Position numbers and translations under genes: made by a program. The notes beneath the pieces are model-generated. The model worked only from the letters and a program-made list of their open reading frames with translations, was not told where the DNA came from and made no database searches. From the NCBI GenBank assembly GCA_035041965.1, contig JAPYMA010000479.1, forward strand, positions 1-64,000: a stretch of DNA of 64,000 nt, in the 5' to 3' direction. The stretch comes from Anisakis pegreffii (lineage: Eukaryota > Nematoda > Chromadorea > Rhabditida > Anisakidae). Positions 10,588-25,500 of the stretch are shown one piece after another. Position 1 is the first letter of the stretch; every line of letters begins with the position of its first letter.

Positions 10588-13500
10588 CTGCAATTTACTT
10601 AAGCATTTACTTTTGAGCAATAATCGTATTGAGCGGTTCATTGCTTACATAAAAATTGATCTTTAATATTTTCATTGTCTAAAAAAGTGAATTTTATGCT
10701 CGGAAGCTCCATTATCCCCTCCGATATTCAAAAAAATTCATCTACGAACCAAAAGTCTCATTATATGCACACTTGAAACTGATTTAGATGAATTCTCATT
10801 CTTTTCAGACGTGTTGTATTCACTCTCATAGCTATTACATGCGAATAACGTTCTCTTTATGGGTTTTTCTCATTCATTTCGTCTCATTTCACTTTACAGT
10901 TGGAATCAATTTCTTATTCTGTGCATGTACTATTTACTGGATGCACTGACGAGTGTTGACAGCCGAAATCAACAATAAAGCAATCGAATATTATTGCTCA
11001 ACAACGTTCGACAGTCAAATGATCAATTATAGAGTGTATTTGATAGAATGAGAATTTGACTATAATTGTTGAGTGAAATGAATGAGAAATCAGCTAAAGA
11101 GAATAATTTTGGTGATAAAAGCTATGAGATTGATTATAACAGCAAGGAAAAGAATGAAAATCCTCTTAGACCCGGACCAACTAATGATACTCAGAAAACA
11201 TGAGAATGAAGAGTGTTTCCATGAGCGAACTGCGTCACAACGGTGATCTATTATAACCTAGCAACTGCTTGGAATATTAGTTTGCCGACCTCTCAATTAC
11301 CCCCTGACGCCCCAAAATTACCTCCACTGGGTAATTTATCCCCTATGAGAACCACTGTTCTAGAATGCACGCAGTGATCCTGTGGCTATGAAAAGACTGA
11401 CTCTTCATCAAGGTTTTGAATTCTCTTTGACTCATGAACAGAAATAATAATCAGTTGCTCTTCTGTTCGTGAACACTTGGAAACCAAACAGTAAGGGTGT
11501 GAGTAAATGATTTTCAAGAATGCACGTCATATGTCATTCGTATAATGCAAATTCTGAACGAAGATAAATTAGCTTCATTGGAATTTTGATGAGTTGCAAA
11601 GCACTACTGCAAAATTTCATCAATATTATCGATAACTGTACAAAATCTGTATTGTGCTTCGTACAACGTACTATATGGTTCTAACAGATATAAGGAATGC
11701 GTTTAACAAGATCACCGTAAGGTCATCATATCATCATGAGGTCGTCATCATCACCACCATAATCCATATATGTGCACATATCTATATCTATGATAAACTA
11801 ATTCGATGTTCTTGTTGATCAGATCTGCATAAGAGCATAACAAATGTCGCTTGAAATTAATATTCTGATAAGTCAATGAGACGATATTTATCAGATTCGT
11901 GTGATAAATAAGTAACTCTGTCAATATCTAGTCACCGTTATTAATGAACTATTGGATCGGGTCAAACACTCATGTGTCCAGGTAGAACCTTTAGTATGAT
12001 CACTTCTAAATTACAGATCAAGTAGGTATTGCATGGATTACTGTAAGAAACTATTGCTAAAATAACTTCAGTTTGTGTACGATCTGTTGTAGTTGCGTTT
12101 AAATTCGCAAGTGTGCAGTTCATTTCGATTTGAGTGTTTTGTTATTATCTTCATAAGCCATTTTCGAGACGTTCTCGAATTTTGACCTCAATAACTTAGA
12201 AAAAATTTTTAATCATTTGCGCTGAAAGCTTCGAGGCAATATGGTGAAAATTTTCAGCACACTCATTATTTATATGGAATTCATTCATACGTTCAGATGC
12301 ATTTTGATATGTCTTTGTAAATGTCCTGTTGGGTCACATTCTAGTGATTAGCCGAGAGTGCTAACCGTCAAATATCCTACCTGAATCATTCGAAACCGAT
12401 GAAGAGATGGCAAGTTGAGCATCAAGGAAGTCATCAAGCAGTGACGGTGCATTGATGATGAGATATTCAGCGAGTAACGGCAATAAAGCTGCAGAAGATT
12501 CCATCTCTGAAACAATATTAAGTCGGTTACTTGATTTATTCCCACATCAATGGTTTACTGTTGAACCTTCACGTTTACGCGTGCAGCGTAGTATTCATTC
12601 ACATGAGTTTTGCAAACGAAGAGAATTTTCAAATTTCAGATGTATCTTCAAATTTTTTCATGTACCATTGAAACTGATTTTGTATCGCTTTCATTTAGCA
12701 GAAATAATTTTTTTGCTCAGTTCATTATTATCATGTCCCTCATTTTACTTGGAACAAATCATCAGTTACGGACAATGATCTGTTCTTGAGATAAGAGCAA
12801 AATATGTGCATCAATGTGTACAGATCATCGAAAAGATCGAAAGGTCACGAAAACATCAAAAGAGTCAAGAAAAATGGTGCAGAATGCAGAATCTTTACAA
12901 GTTTCTATTTGGTATGATATCACTTATTACAGTATCACTCATTTATAGAATCATTCATGCATAATATCATAATTTATTCATAATCTTCCCCCAATAAAGT
13001 TGTGCATTCATAAAAATACATTGAAACGAAGAAGAGAGCAGAAAGGTTGGCTGCGATTAATTGTATTTTCAAGATATTATTCACACGATAACGGTGAACC
13101 GAATTTAATAGTTCATGGACGGTCGATATATGGACGTAGCGTTGCGCTCTTGCGTATACCTCGCAGATCAGTACCGCTAATCTTATCTAAACATTGTCCT
13201 TCGCCACTGTCCTGTTAGTCATTTATTTTATCCTTTCCTCATCAGTATCATTGTTCATCACACGACTTCCATCACGACTCGTTTCACAACCTTATCTCTT
13301 ATCTTGGCCATTGATCGCCAGCTGTTCAGACCACTCATGACGGATTCATGGCATTAATAAATCCGATTGAAATCAATGTAACGTTGGATAGATTTGAAAA
13401 TTTAACGAAACTGATCGAAGAATCTCAATGTATCGGATCACTTAGAGTAATTGGTTGAGTAAGTTGTCTATTAAGAAGTAATCATTTTGTATTAACATTC

Positions 13501-16500
13501 AATCGGACCACTCATGTATATGCTCATGAAGGACTTCAGAAACAGTCACTGCAACGAGCAAAACAACTGAGAAGATTGTTGAAAGATGGCGCTGATTCTC
13601 AAATTATTCGTCTCGCAGATGATAGCAGATTAATGTGGCTCGAGTGAATGTGGCAAACTGCTAACGAAGTAAGTGCAAGAAGCGTTTCTTCAAAAATGAA
13701 TGAGAATGGAATAACCTGAAAGTGACGTACTTGGACTGTCAATAAGACTCGGTGCAATACAGACCGCTAACGATTGAGCACTCATTTTGGATAGAGCCGA
13801 ATTGGAGATGGCACGCATCAACCGAAGGAATGCCTTCAAAAGCACCGTATGTGAGGTGGGTAACAGCTGCAGCAAGCGACGTATTATCATACGACGTTGC
13901 TCTTCATTACGATGCTGCATCGCTGATGCCCATAGTTCATAGTTTCCGGACAGCAGCAATTTCCCAGGAATTGCACGAAGATATTCCTGAAAAGTGCTTC
14001 ATTCATGAAGAAGGCTCTCAGCTCAGAGAAACTCAAATAATCAAATAATTCGAAGATATCTTGCGGATGAAGTTGGAGCAATTTGGCTTAATGCAGTTTC
14101 ATGAGAAGGTTGATCATTGGAGATAAAATTTTTCTACAAATTTGATTTTTTTGGGAATTTTAATATAAAATTTGCAGAAATGCTACCTAAATGTTTAGAA
14201 ATTTGAAAATTTATATTTGAGACAGATCAATTTTAATTGATTAACGAAGAATACACCAGGAACCTTTATGAGCGCAGCGGTGACGTGTGCACTGAACTGC
14301 GTGAAATCCGGAACAGAACCTCGATCGAGTTGCGATTTCAGCATACGGATAGTGGTTTGCTTGGGAGATTTTCGGAAAATACCTTCCACATCGACACCGT
14401 GCATGATCAAATGGTCGATCATCGTCAGCACTGGTTGAGGAGGTGTAGAGCCCTCCAAATTACGACCGAAAAATCGTTTTGATTCCGATCGGCTTAATAC
14501 CCGTCTGAAGTTTGCATAATGTCAGGAAAAGATCAAGTGCGATGCTCAAAAATCGCATGACTTTAGAACATTTGACTGAATGCAAGCTTGTTGTGGTGTG
14601 AAACTGATGTGAGCCAAAAACATTCACATTCACATTCACATCCAAAACCATGACAAAACAATAAGGCTGACTTTAGATGATATCACGCTTTCTGCTACCT
14701 CAAATTACCATTTTAATTGAATGCTTTGGTGATTCATGTGTTTCTGTGCCACCAATTAATTTGCAACGATTCAAAACAATGACAATCAATCGGAGTCAGC
14801 AGAATAAAAGGAGCTTTTTGCGAAACACTCAAGCTGCTTTTGCACACAAATACTGTCCAAACTAAGCCCTTTTTGAATATCTCTTAAATTGAGATATCAA
14901 CTCAGGCCCTCTGAACAGATCGGATCCTCAAAGTCCAGCGTTACACCAGTACACTATCGGCCCATCGCTCGATCTTTCTTATTTGATTTAAGTACTATCT
15001 TTGAGTACTATTATCTTTGTATGCTAGCTTTTTGCGCTATTCGCGACAAACTGCATACAGCTGGTCACATGATATCGAGAAGACGACGAACTTGAATTGC
15101 GTAACAAAAGAATGTGCGGCATTGCTTCTTGACGCAGACGCGGTTGTTAGCACCAGACGACACTGTATCAATGGGAACGTGTCGAGACGTTCAAATTGCA
15201 CTTCAGAGAGGCGATACCCGGTACGTTTCACAGACTCGAGCACCACACAGAACACGTTCTCGGGTCCTTGTAGCACAATCTCACTCTCATAGCCACCCGA
15301 ATCGAATAACAACTCCAAATCGTCGCAATGTCGAATCGACAGCATATTTATCAAATCCATCAGGACATCGCCACTGGTTTGCTCGATTGTGATCTTCTTT
15401 TTGATCACCTAAAATTATTCATTATTTCCTCCAATGAGTGACTCATCCGACAAATGTGAATATTTCAAAATCTTCCATGATTCGAATAAGAGAATCATTC
15501 ATTGAAGAAAGTGCTGAGAAAATAACTGATGGAATACGGCATATATTTATGGTGTGTGCAGTATTCATCTTTTTGATTTCAAGCAAGAATTTATTTGATC
15601 AGTATGAATAACAAGAGATTTAGATTTCTTAGAAGTAGTAGTGAATACGAGTTCAGATCAACGGCACACTAGTACCTGGTTTCGTCCATCAATTCGTATA
15701 AGTATCGGTAGAGTTGTGGATTTGGGTTGTATTTTAGCACGACTCCTTTCAATTCCATCAGTCAACAATTGCTGCCATTTCGTTTTCTCATCTTCACTTC
15801 TGCATAACAATTTTCATTAATATGATTTTTTGTCGATATTACAAGTCAGTCAGTCAGTGCCAGATTGATTTGCAATGGTTCAATGGTCATTATGAATTGG
15901 AAGGATTCAGTTAACAGAAAAAGATTTCAAATCACATTCAGATCGGTTTAGACTGTTTCAAATATGGCTGAATGAAACTAGGTGATCGTCATGGAATGAA
16001 TATATGGAACATATCGTAATTGCCCGATACTGTTTCATGATTTTTCCGTTTTAATCATTCTCGTCGAAAATAAAAAGGCGAAAGAAAAGGAGCAAAAAAG
16101 TGAAATCAGAATTGAATAACTGAATAATTAGTAAGGGATGTCGTCGTTGGACTGCAAAAAATTACGCTTATTGAGCAAATAATTCAAAGGAATTATTCAA
16201 AAAAGTTACGCGAAATGAGCAATGAAATTGCAGATTGGCCATCCAATTAAGAACGAATGTGGGCAGTTATTTGAGGCGATCCACAAACGATCCAATCGCA
16301 CTTTCTCTTTCAATTTGTAGCTGTTTGCTGCTCTGAAAGATATTATGTGAGCATTCAAGAAAACCTTGCTTTATTACATCCGATGCAACAAACAATTATA
16401 AACAACTTTTTGTATCAGTTTCACTCTAATCGAAGATTGTTACCAGCAACATTATTATCACTATCGGTAAAAATGCTGTCGAATTTATCACTGTTATTGT

Positions 16501-19500
16501 TATTACTGTCACTGTTGTTATCTTCATCGGTGTCATTACCATCATCATAATCAGTGTTATTATTATTATCATTATTAATACTATCATTATCACGTGATTA
16601 TCATCACATTCATTACGGTTTTTAGATGGCATCATACTTATGTTGCAATAGCAATGTCATAGTTCTGTTTCAAAAACACTTGATGAATTGATCTTCTCAT
16701 AGACTGAGTATTGAAAGCTGATTGGAGAAGTAACGTTCCATTCGAATTCTGAACGAATTTAAACTGCTGTAAAGAATTTTTCCGATTGCAGTGTTAGATG
16801 AATACTTCAGGTGGTAAAATATGGCAGTAGATTAGAGATGTGGGCTTAGTAGTCTCAAGCTGGGCGCCATACCGAGGCTAAGATATTCTACAGAACAAAT
16901 CGATGGTTATGTTGTGCTATAGCTGAATGAGACAGGCGATTTTCTGGTTGACTGAAAATGGGTCTTGAAAACTGTTTGGGAACTTAAAATTAAGATCAAA
17001 TCTCAAAATTAATCAAACACTTAACTAAAGATTCAGTGAATTGCTCATTCAAGAATGAGGAATATTGTTTGAAGAAAAAAAATGGTAGCCAATTTATTGG
17101 GTAACGAATGTTCCATTCTGTTCACAATTTAAAATCATCACAATTTTTCGAAAGTATGAATTCTTTTCAAATGCAATCATCGAATTCCTGTCGAAGAAGA
17201 CAAAATTTCTCAACTCGTTGTGAATACTATAATTTATTTCATGTTTTTTTCTCATTGATTCGATTAAAATTCATTGCGAAACGACTACCAACACTATTTG
17301 GTGAATGAATACTCAATGAATCACCAAAAACTCAATAGATCAACAGCCACCACCGAATTGGCCCAACTACCAATGAAATTTTTTATTCATTGATGAAATA
17401 AGATTGGATGAATGAAATGAACTGAACTGAAACGCAAATACAATGAGAACACCACTGTAATCAATCCTGAGTTTCAAACCTCTCAACACTTTTTTTCAAC
17501 TTCGAAGAGAGTTTCAATGGTGTCAAGTTTAACTTTCAACAACTTAATTTCAACTTCAGCAGCACTCATCGTCATCAAAATGATGATGGCTCAATTGCAA
17601 GGATGGTTTATATTGAGATGAGAATGACCCACACAACAAGTGTCAATGAAGTCTGTTTCGAATGCATATTCAAGAGGAGTGTGGCTTTGTTCTGTGAATT
17701 CTTGCGTTTTTGCTCAAAGTTATACGGCGGCGCATAGAAAGCAGTCAGTCAGATTCCCACAGTGAATTACTGATTTGTTGTGCAATAAATTTGTCGTGCA
17801 ATTCAATGTGAGTGAATGATGCGTGAATGAATGTTGTCAAATGATTCGACAAAATCGGCATTTGAAAAACTTTCGAAACGATTTCAACTCGTCGTCATTC
17901 ACAGTCGTCGGTTGACAAATAATGACGACTCCAATCGGTGATCGTTTAACGAAACCTGCCTGATTGACGATTATTTCGTTAAAAAATGCATTCGATTGTG
18001 AATTACGACAATTCAATGAGTGCTTTTTTCATACTTTCAATGCAATTTTTTGCCCTTCTCACATCAGTCAGTATTCACTGGTTTTATGGATGGGAAATAA
18101 TGATAGCCGTATCACGAACGACAATGTGCTAATATATCATGACCAATATAATGGCAGTATAAATAATAATAACAATCGTTACAATGATAATGTTGTTATA
18201 ATTAACCATAACTAATAATTGAGAACTGTAATGACAGCAGCATCCACAATGAAAACAACCCTAATACTATCACCAATCAAAATAACACCATTGTTAGCAC
18301 AGGTGACACTAGTCAAACTATAATGAATGACACCAATTTGATATTAATATTATTACTGACAATATGTTCTGTCAACACTACCAGTAACGTGTTTTGACCC
18401 TCAAATGATTGTATTATCATAATAGATTGTTAATTTGTAGATTCGAAAAAAACAAAAAAAAAACAAAGAAACAAACTTTTGTTTGGCGACGAGAAGAAGA
18501 TCACTGAAAAGGAATAAATATCTGGAATGTGTTAGGAGCGAATCGAGTGCAGTTAATTGGACGACGCCTTCCTTCAGATAGGAACGTCTCATATCGGTAC
18601 GTCGGCGTTCATCGACCTGACGACAGACACAACATTAAAAGTTTTACAATTCATAAGCATTCACAAATTTCAACAACAACAACTATGGAATTTGTTTGAT
18701 TGTGTCAACAAGTAATCCAAAAAAAACGAATTCTCAAATTTTGATTGACACATTTTGTTATTGCGTATCGTAAATAGTCGTTGGCAACATGGCTGAAGAT
18801 AATAAACAAAAAATTTTTTCTTTTTCACATTCACAAATGAGAATTTGTGAATTCTGTTTGAGAACGCAACAAAATTATGACAAGTCGAATCGAATAGACA
18901 TATGCCATTTGTGACTTCACCAACACCACAACAACAAATAATCAACAATATGAAGGAGACATCAACGGCCGTATGAAACGATGAGTACGTAATAAATTCC
19001 ACCATAAGAACTTCTTGATTATATGACAACAACGAAAAACTTCTTCCACATGAGAAATTAATTTGTCATCGTTAATTTGTGGTTGAGTTTTTTTTTTGTT
19101 GCGATTTCGGTTAAAGAAAGGAATCTCACGAATTTGTGCTCGACAGTTAGAATACAAAATGATGTTGGTATCATTTTCGAATTATGATTCAACATAAATA
19201 AGTCAAATTTATTCCATTTCAACGGATTTGCGACAAATAATAGAAAATTCATCGCGCTGATAAAACTGTCGAGAAAGCAATTAATGAATAGCGTTAAGTT
19301 TCCTACGAAAAATGTGATGGAGCATTTTTGATCGAAATCAGCTATAACATGAAGATCGCTAACTGAAAGATGCAAGAAGCCGTAAGCTAAATGAATGGTT
19401 ATTAAAATTTAGGCGGCGGGTGACGAGCCACTACAAAGTTGTTCGATGACAGTTTCAGAATTCAATCGTTTGATGAAAAGTCGATGATATCAGTAAAATA

Positions 19501-22500
19501 TATGAAATATTCGATCTGCAGTTGATTCATTTAGTATGAAATATCATTGGTCGAAATTCACGAGTGTGTTGCAACCTCTTTAGGATTGCACTGAATTTGA
19601 TTATGATGGCTAACTATGCAATTGAGTTGATTCAAATTACATAAGTGCATTTAGGACGAGCTTTATTTGCTGACACTTAGGAGGCCCATTCGCTAAACTG
19701 TTGTGTCTAAGACGAAAAATTTTGACTTAAACGAGTGCACAGTACAAGCACATTTCTTTAATCATCATCGTAATACTTTATAACCGATAAAAAAGCGTTC
19801 CACAACCGAGTCGAGACGTCGCCTAATGACGTCGTTAATTGACGAATTATTCACGGTACAATTATGCGGTCGATGCTCATCTCAATGAAAACTCTCACAA
19901 TCAGCACCTCTAGATAAAATCTCATCAATGGGCATCAATACAAGACAGTAATTTTATAAAGACTGTGGTAGTAGTGGGCAAACAATATTAATCTTTGGAT
20001 AAAACAACTGAGAACGATTGGAGACTGACGACGACAATTCGATAGCGTGAGATCTTGTTGAATAAATTATTCAGGAGAACGAATTGCAGCAGTTGGTGAT
20101 TTCGATGGACAGGTGTTTTTTCGATGATATCACCGACATAATCAACATCGACACGATATGAATTCATTCATTCCATAGAACTGGTTAATGAAAATTATAA
20201 GTATTAAATACGATGATAATAGAAAGATGATGACGATGGTGATGAGTCCGAATATTATTGAAATGAATAATCAAAAAATAGTGTTGATATCAATATGAAC
20301 TGATTAATTTGTTATTTGATAATTCGCCGTTTGAACGCATCAAAATATGCGGCGCACTACTGTAGCATTTTCTTGTGAAACATTTTATGTGCTTTTTATA
20401 GCTGACATAAAGACAAACTCTTGGAATTCTTCAACTGATTCAAGAACGATTGCACTTTACGCCTATTTGTACTCCAATCAAATGACATTCGCTTATTTAC
20501 GTCGAAATCATTGTTTCAGTTCAGTCATTCCGAGAGTTAATGACAAACAACACCTCAAGAATTTGGGAATGATGCAGCAAGATCAAATATTTACATGGCT
20601 TGTTAATTATGATTTTTAGAAAATATCGGGTTTATGCTAACGATAAAGATAAAGTGTGCCTTATGGGCGTTTTTTGATGAAAACCAGGCTAATTCGGATG
20701 ATCTCATGATAGATCAATTAGAGTTCGATTGGAAGTAAAAATGTTAAACAATAGAAACAATCGTCAAAGATTTATCAAACAAGTTGTTCTATAATCGACC
20801 GACATGAAATATTTTCAAATCGCAACATCCTAGCAGAATAAAGATTATCCAAATCTGCATGTCTCATGAAAGTCTGCACTTAAAGAAGCAATGATTTACA
20901 TGATGTTATTAACCACAGACGTAAACACTGATTTTGTCAAAATTCAGAGAACACTCTTTCTCTGAATTAAAGTAAACACCTGAATAAAAATCACTCAAAA
21001 CAAAACTCATCAATCAATCGGTCGAATAAAATTTGTCATTGAATAGTCGTGAATTGCTGCTGCTATTTTATTTATGAATGGTATATTCATTTGATGATGT
21101 ATAAACAGACATTATGTTCCAAATACACGAAACGAATACTTTGGTTGAGTGGTAATATCTGTGTTGAATGTTCGAAGAGTATTTGATGATTTTATATATG
21201 TTAAATGAAGGCTCAAAACAAGATCTAACTACGACGCATCATGCATCCACACATTCTGCATGTTCACTTTATTCCCTTATTGCTCAAATCCCCCTTCTGT
21301 TATTTCTATCACCGTTTATACGCAGCCACCTATCACAATCGCTCAACATCATTTGTGACATTAATATCTGTCATATCCAGCCGCTGGTTATCTCTCCTCT
21401 GATTGAGTGATGAAATTTTCGAAAATTCCCATTCATTCTTCCACATCCTAATGAAATATTCCTTCGATTGTTTGATGGTCACCAATCCTCTGAATGATAT
21501 TCGCAATGAAAACGCACACACTTGACTTGGAAATAATGAAGTTGTAGCATCCAAAACAAACTCGAATTGCTTTCTTGTTGCTAATTGAATTAAACCCTTT
21601 CAACGAAAAACCACCTAATGTAGTGATAACTTTTTGACTTGATTCACTCATCAAAAGAATTCAGAGAATGAAATAATCTCGTAATCAGCAACATTTGATC
21701 CGATTGCAGAGCTATTGACAATTCAAAAACTATCGACCGATTGGTTACAATGAAACAGGCAGATCACACACCTCTGAGATTGATACAGCATTCGGTTTCA
21801 AGCAACCCCCCCCTCCCATCTCCCCCGCAAACGGAACTCGAACTCGAACTCGACGTTCTCATTTCCGGTAGAATGTTTTTGTTACAGTACCAATCATAAT
21901 GCACGAAAGATTACAGCATTGACACTGTGTTGAACACAAAAACCATATGAGCGGCGGCGTTTTCATGATTTGAGCGCTGCTTCATGAAGGAAAAAAACTC
22001 TGATGATTTATGTTCGAAACTAACATTAACGATGGTGGTATCTAGATGATAGTGTTTGTTGATGGTTGTGACGGGAAATGTGTGATAATAGGTGTGGATC
22101 ATATGATGATGAGAGGCAGTCACAGAGGAATTCATCAAAAAATGACGACGTGAACGATTCGTTCAAAAGATTATTATTATTTCTTCGTGGCATTCATTCA
22201 TTTTAAAAAGCAACATTTGCGATTGCTGCAGAAGAAAGTTGACGTCGTTGCGTCATCAATCAATCGTTTTTGAGACGAATTTGTGAAGTGAACAAAACGG
22301 AATTGAAACGAACAACTGAGAATACAAAACCAAAATGATACAAATCTGCAGAATCAATGAAAATGAAACAAAATCTGCGCAAAAATTTAAGATTTATGCA
22401 CAAAGTGACATTGATGAGCGGGTCCACTGAATGCCCAACTGGTCATCTGTACAAGCCAAGGCTCATTAAATTCAACCTCGTTCATATAATCAAGCATCAC

Positions 22501-25500
22501 TGATGCGAAGTGAAACTCGCTTGCCACTCGCTTGAGCACAAATTTACATGAGAAAGCGAGTGTGCCGCCGCAAATTTGCCTATGAACACAAATTTGATAT
22601 GAATAGATTTGTGTGGAATTCATCGATTTCCAAGCATAATATCAATCGAATTAATTAACAGTGTGATAAGATGATGACAAAATGAAACGCGAACGAAGTT
22701 GTTGAAATTCTTAAACAGATACTGAGCACTCACTTGTGAAGTTTTTAAACAGCTACTGGAATTTGGTGATGACTTGACGAAAACAACATAAATAATAGTG
22801 AAATAATGAAATGACATTAATTCGTTGTGAATTCACTTTTTTCGTCTTTTTCATCAATGTGTACAGCGGGTCAATGCCTTCGTTATGTACTCACCACAAG
22901 TGAAATAATGCACTGGGAAAATGAAATGCCTGAAGAAAACAAACGCGCAACTATGCGCGATAGAATGGGATTGCAACGAATTATCCGAAAATAATGAGTA
23001 ACGGCTGGCAAAGTGCATGATTCGCTTGCAAATCACCTTTATTAAGGTGCTTTTTTACGAGACAATTATTCGAGGTCAAATGTGGTGGTGGATGCATTGG
23101 ATTGAGGCGAATGAAACAAAGCAACAACAGCAAAAACATCTGAACCAATGAGAATAATCACAAATGCCGCCGGGTCGGCATACATCCCAAATCAGATCTC
23201 CAAAAACAAACGCAAAAATCTCAACTCTATCATTTTTCAAGATCCCAAATCAGCAAACTGCAGACGGTATATATCACGAAAGCGTTAGTTACGCACTTCA
23301 TTACGGAAATAATTAAACTCTTCAGTGATCAGCCGACAACACTGAGAGACGGTTAGCTGCTTCTTCAGTCTTTTCTGCAAAATAAATCGAAGATCTGAGA
23401 TGGATGGACGAGGTTTTATGTGTGTATCCATTTGTGGGACGTGCGATTTGTTCATATATTTTAAAGGATTTGGGGAACAGAGAGGGCCATATCCATAGAT
23501 GTATTTACCGTTAGTGTTTACTTGAAGATACGGCTGAGTGCGCTTATGAGGTCAACAATAAGGAACGAGAAGAGAATCGAAAAACATCTGAACGAAGAAA
23601 GTTATAGCTCGAAAAATAATTTGTGAAGAGAGATAGAGGTACATTACACGTTTTGTCATCATTGGAAATGTTTCGGAGGTTTGAAGGGAACAATTTTGAT
23701 TCATTGGATGCGTTTTGCTGAGAAACTGCTTGCTCACATATGAAGAATGAAAAAATATTTTTCATTGCATTTCTTCAACTTTCGCCTCCATAATTTCTTT
23801 GCGATTTCCGATGGAAAGGTGACTTATTTCATAAATTCATTTTCCATATTCTCATTCTTTCCAACTTCTATTCCCAATTTCAAGCCATCTAGAATCGGTT
23901 ACTTCCTCTTCAAATGTCGTGGTGAATCTGACTTTACCATCTCTGCTCCCTTTATTTTCTCACCAATCTTTTCGGAACTGTATTGCTCACACCAACTCGA
24001 CCTTGCTTAGCATGCCTCTCAGTTTCGCTATTCAACCAATAATTTCACTCCTCTTACCAAACGAGTTGTGACTGAATAAGTAAAGTTCGCATAATCCTTT
24101 AAAATTGTCTTCGAAATCTTCTTATTCGATGTAATTCGTGATTATTTGTGGATTTTTCTGCGGCGCTCAATTCCGATCAGCAATTACACACATCTGCACA
24201 AACAACTCATTTGAACATTAAAATCTGCAATTCGAGCCATCGGTTTGAAAAGTAGGCGATAATACAGTAGACAAAAGGACGTAACGATTAAAGAGCGCCA
24301 CTGAAGGTCAGCGCAACAAAAATTTTTGATCTAAATGATCATGATGATAGAATCCAGTAGAGGCCATGAGTATTTTTTGGATCAAAGAGAGGACAGTAGT
24401 TTATAAAGTCTATAACAATGGATAAACCATCAACGAGAGCTGAATGTAAGCTAAAAAACTACACTGGACCTGAAGTCGCCAAGGTTCAGCAGGCCAAACT
24501 TGTATGAAATTTCTAGAATTCAGAAATTCGGAAGGTTACACGAAAGAATCACATGAACATTACGGCATTTTGGAGTATCAACCAATGGCACATCTCAGTC
24601 ATGCTTGTATGAGTGTCGATGAAGGAAATTTCGATTTCGTTAAAATTATGAATACCATTCAAAAGAAATTCATATTTTTAATGATTACTCATCATCAACC
24701 CACTCGTATTCATGACTGCGCTTATTCATTTCCCATTCATTCACTAATTTGTCGGTTCTTTCCAATGACTAATTGCATGGTAAATTCTCGTTCTTTTTGA
24801 GCAACTTCACAAGTTTTCTCATCGTATCATTCATTTCATTTCTAAAAGAACTGAAAAACGTTGAATTTGGCGTTGAGAAGGAAATATAAAATTCACTGTT
24901 TTCGTTTATTCATTCGTTTATTCGAGGAATCTCTTTTAATTTTTGAATATGTGCTAGATTGTTTGTTCATATCACGGCATAGTACCATCACACCTAGGAA
25001 ACAACAGCAACAACAATGAAGAGGAAATAATATTATCATGAGGAATACCGAGACATACGAGTGCTCATCACAATAACGATATTATTCAAAGTAATAGTAA
25101 TCGAAACAACAATGATGACTACGATAATCGCACGGCCAACAATGGCAACACTCGCTCGTGTCATGTAATAATAAAATTGAACAAGGCTATCATAAGAGAC
25201 TGCTTCATCGAAAAATGCACAATAAGACGAAGACGACGCCGTTGACGATGACAAATAAATGAAAAGCAAAATTGTGAGACAAACTTCCGCATGTTTAGTT
25301 GTTCTCAAACAAAAATATCGTCGTCATTTAGTTTCGGTTGTTGCTTGGGAAGTAATTTGAAGTGATGTGCGGCGGTGGCGCATCGAAGACATCAGAAATT
25401 GTGTTTATTGATGACGTTTGGGTTGCTCGAATTCGCTAATCAAAAGACGACCCCAAAAAAAATTGCAATTGCTATCACATTTCACACCAGAATCGATGCA

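Noticed and set aside
18140..18215. Asn-rich plus-strand frame
   Set aside because: AAT-rich simple sequence in an intron.
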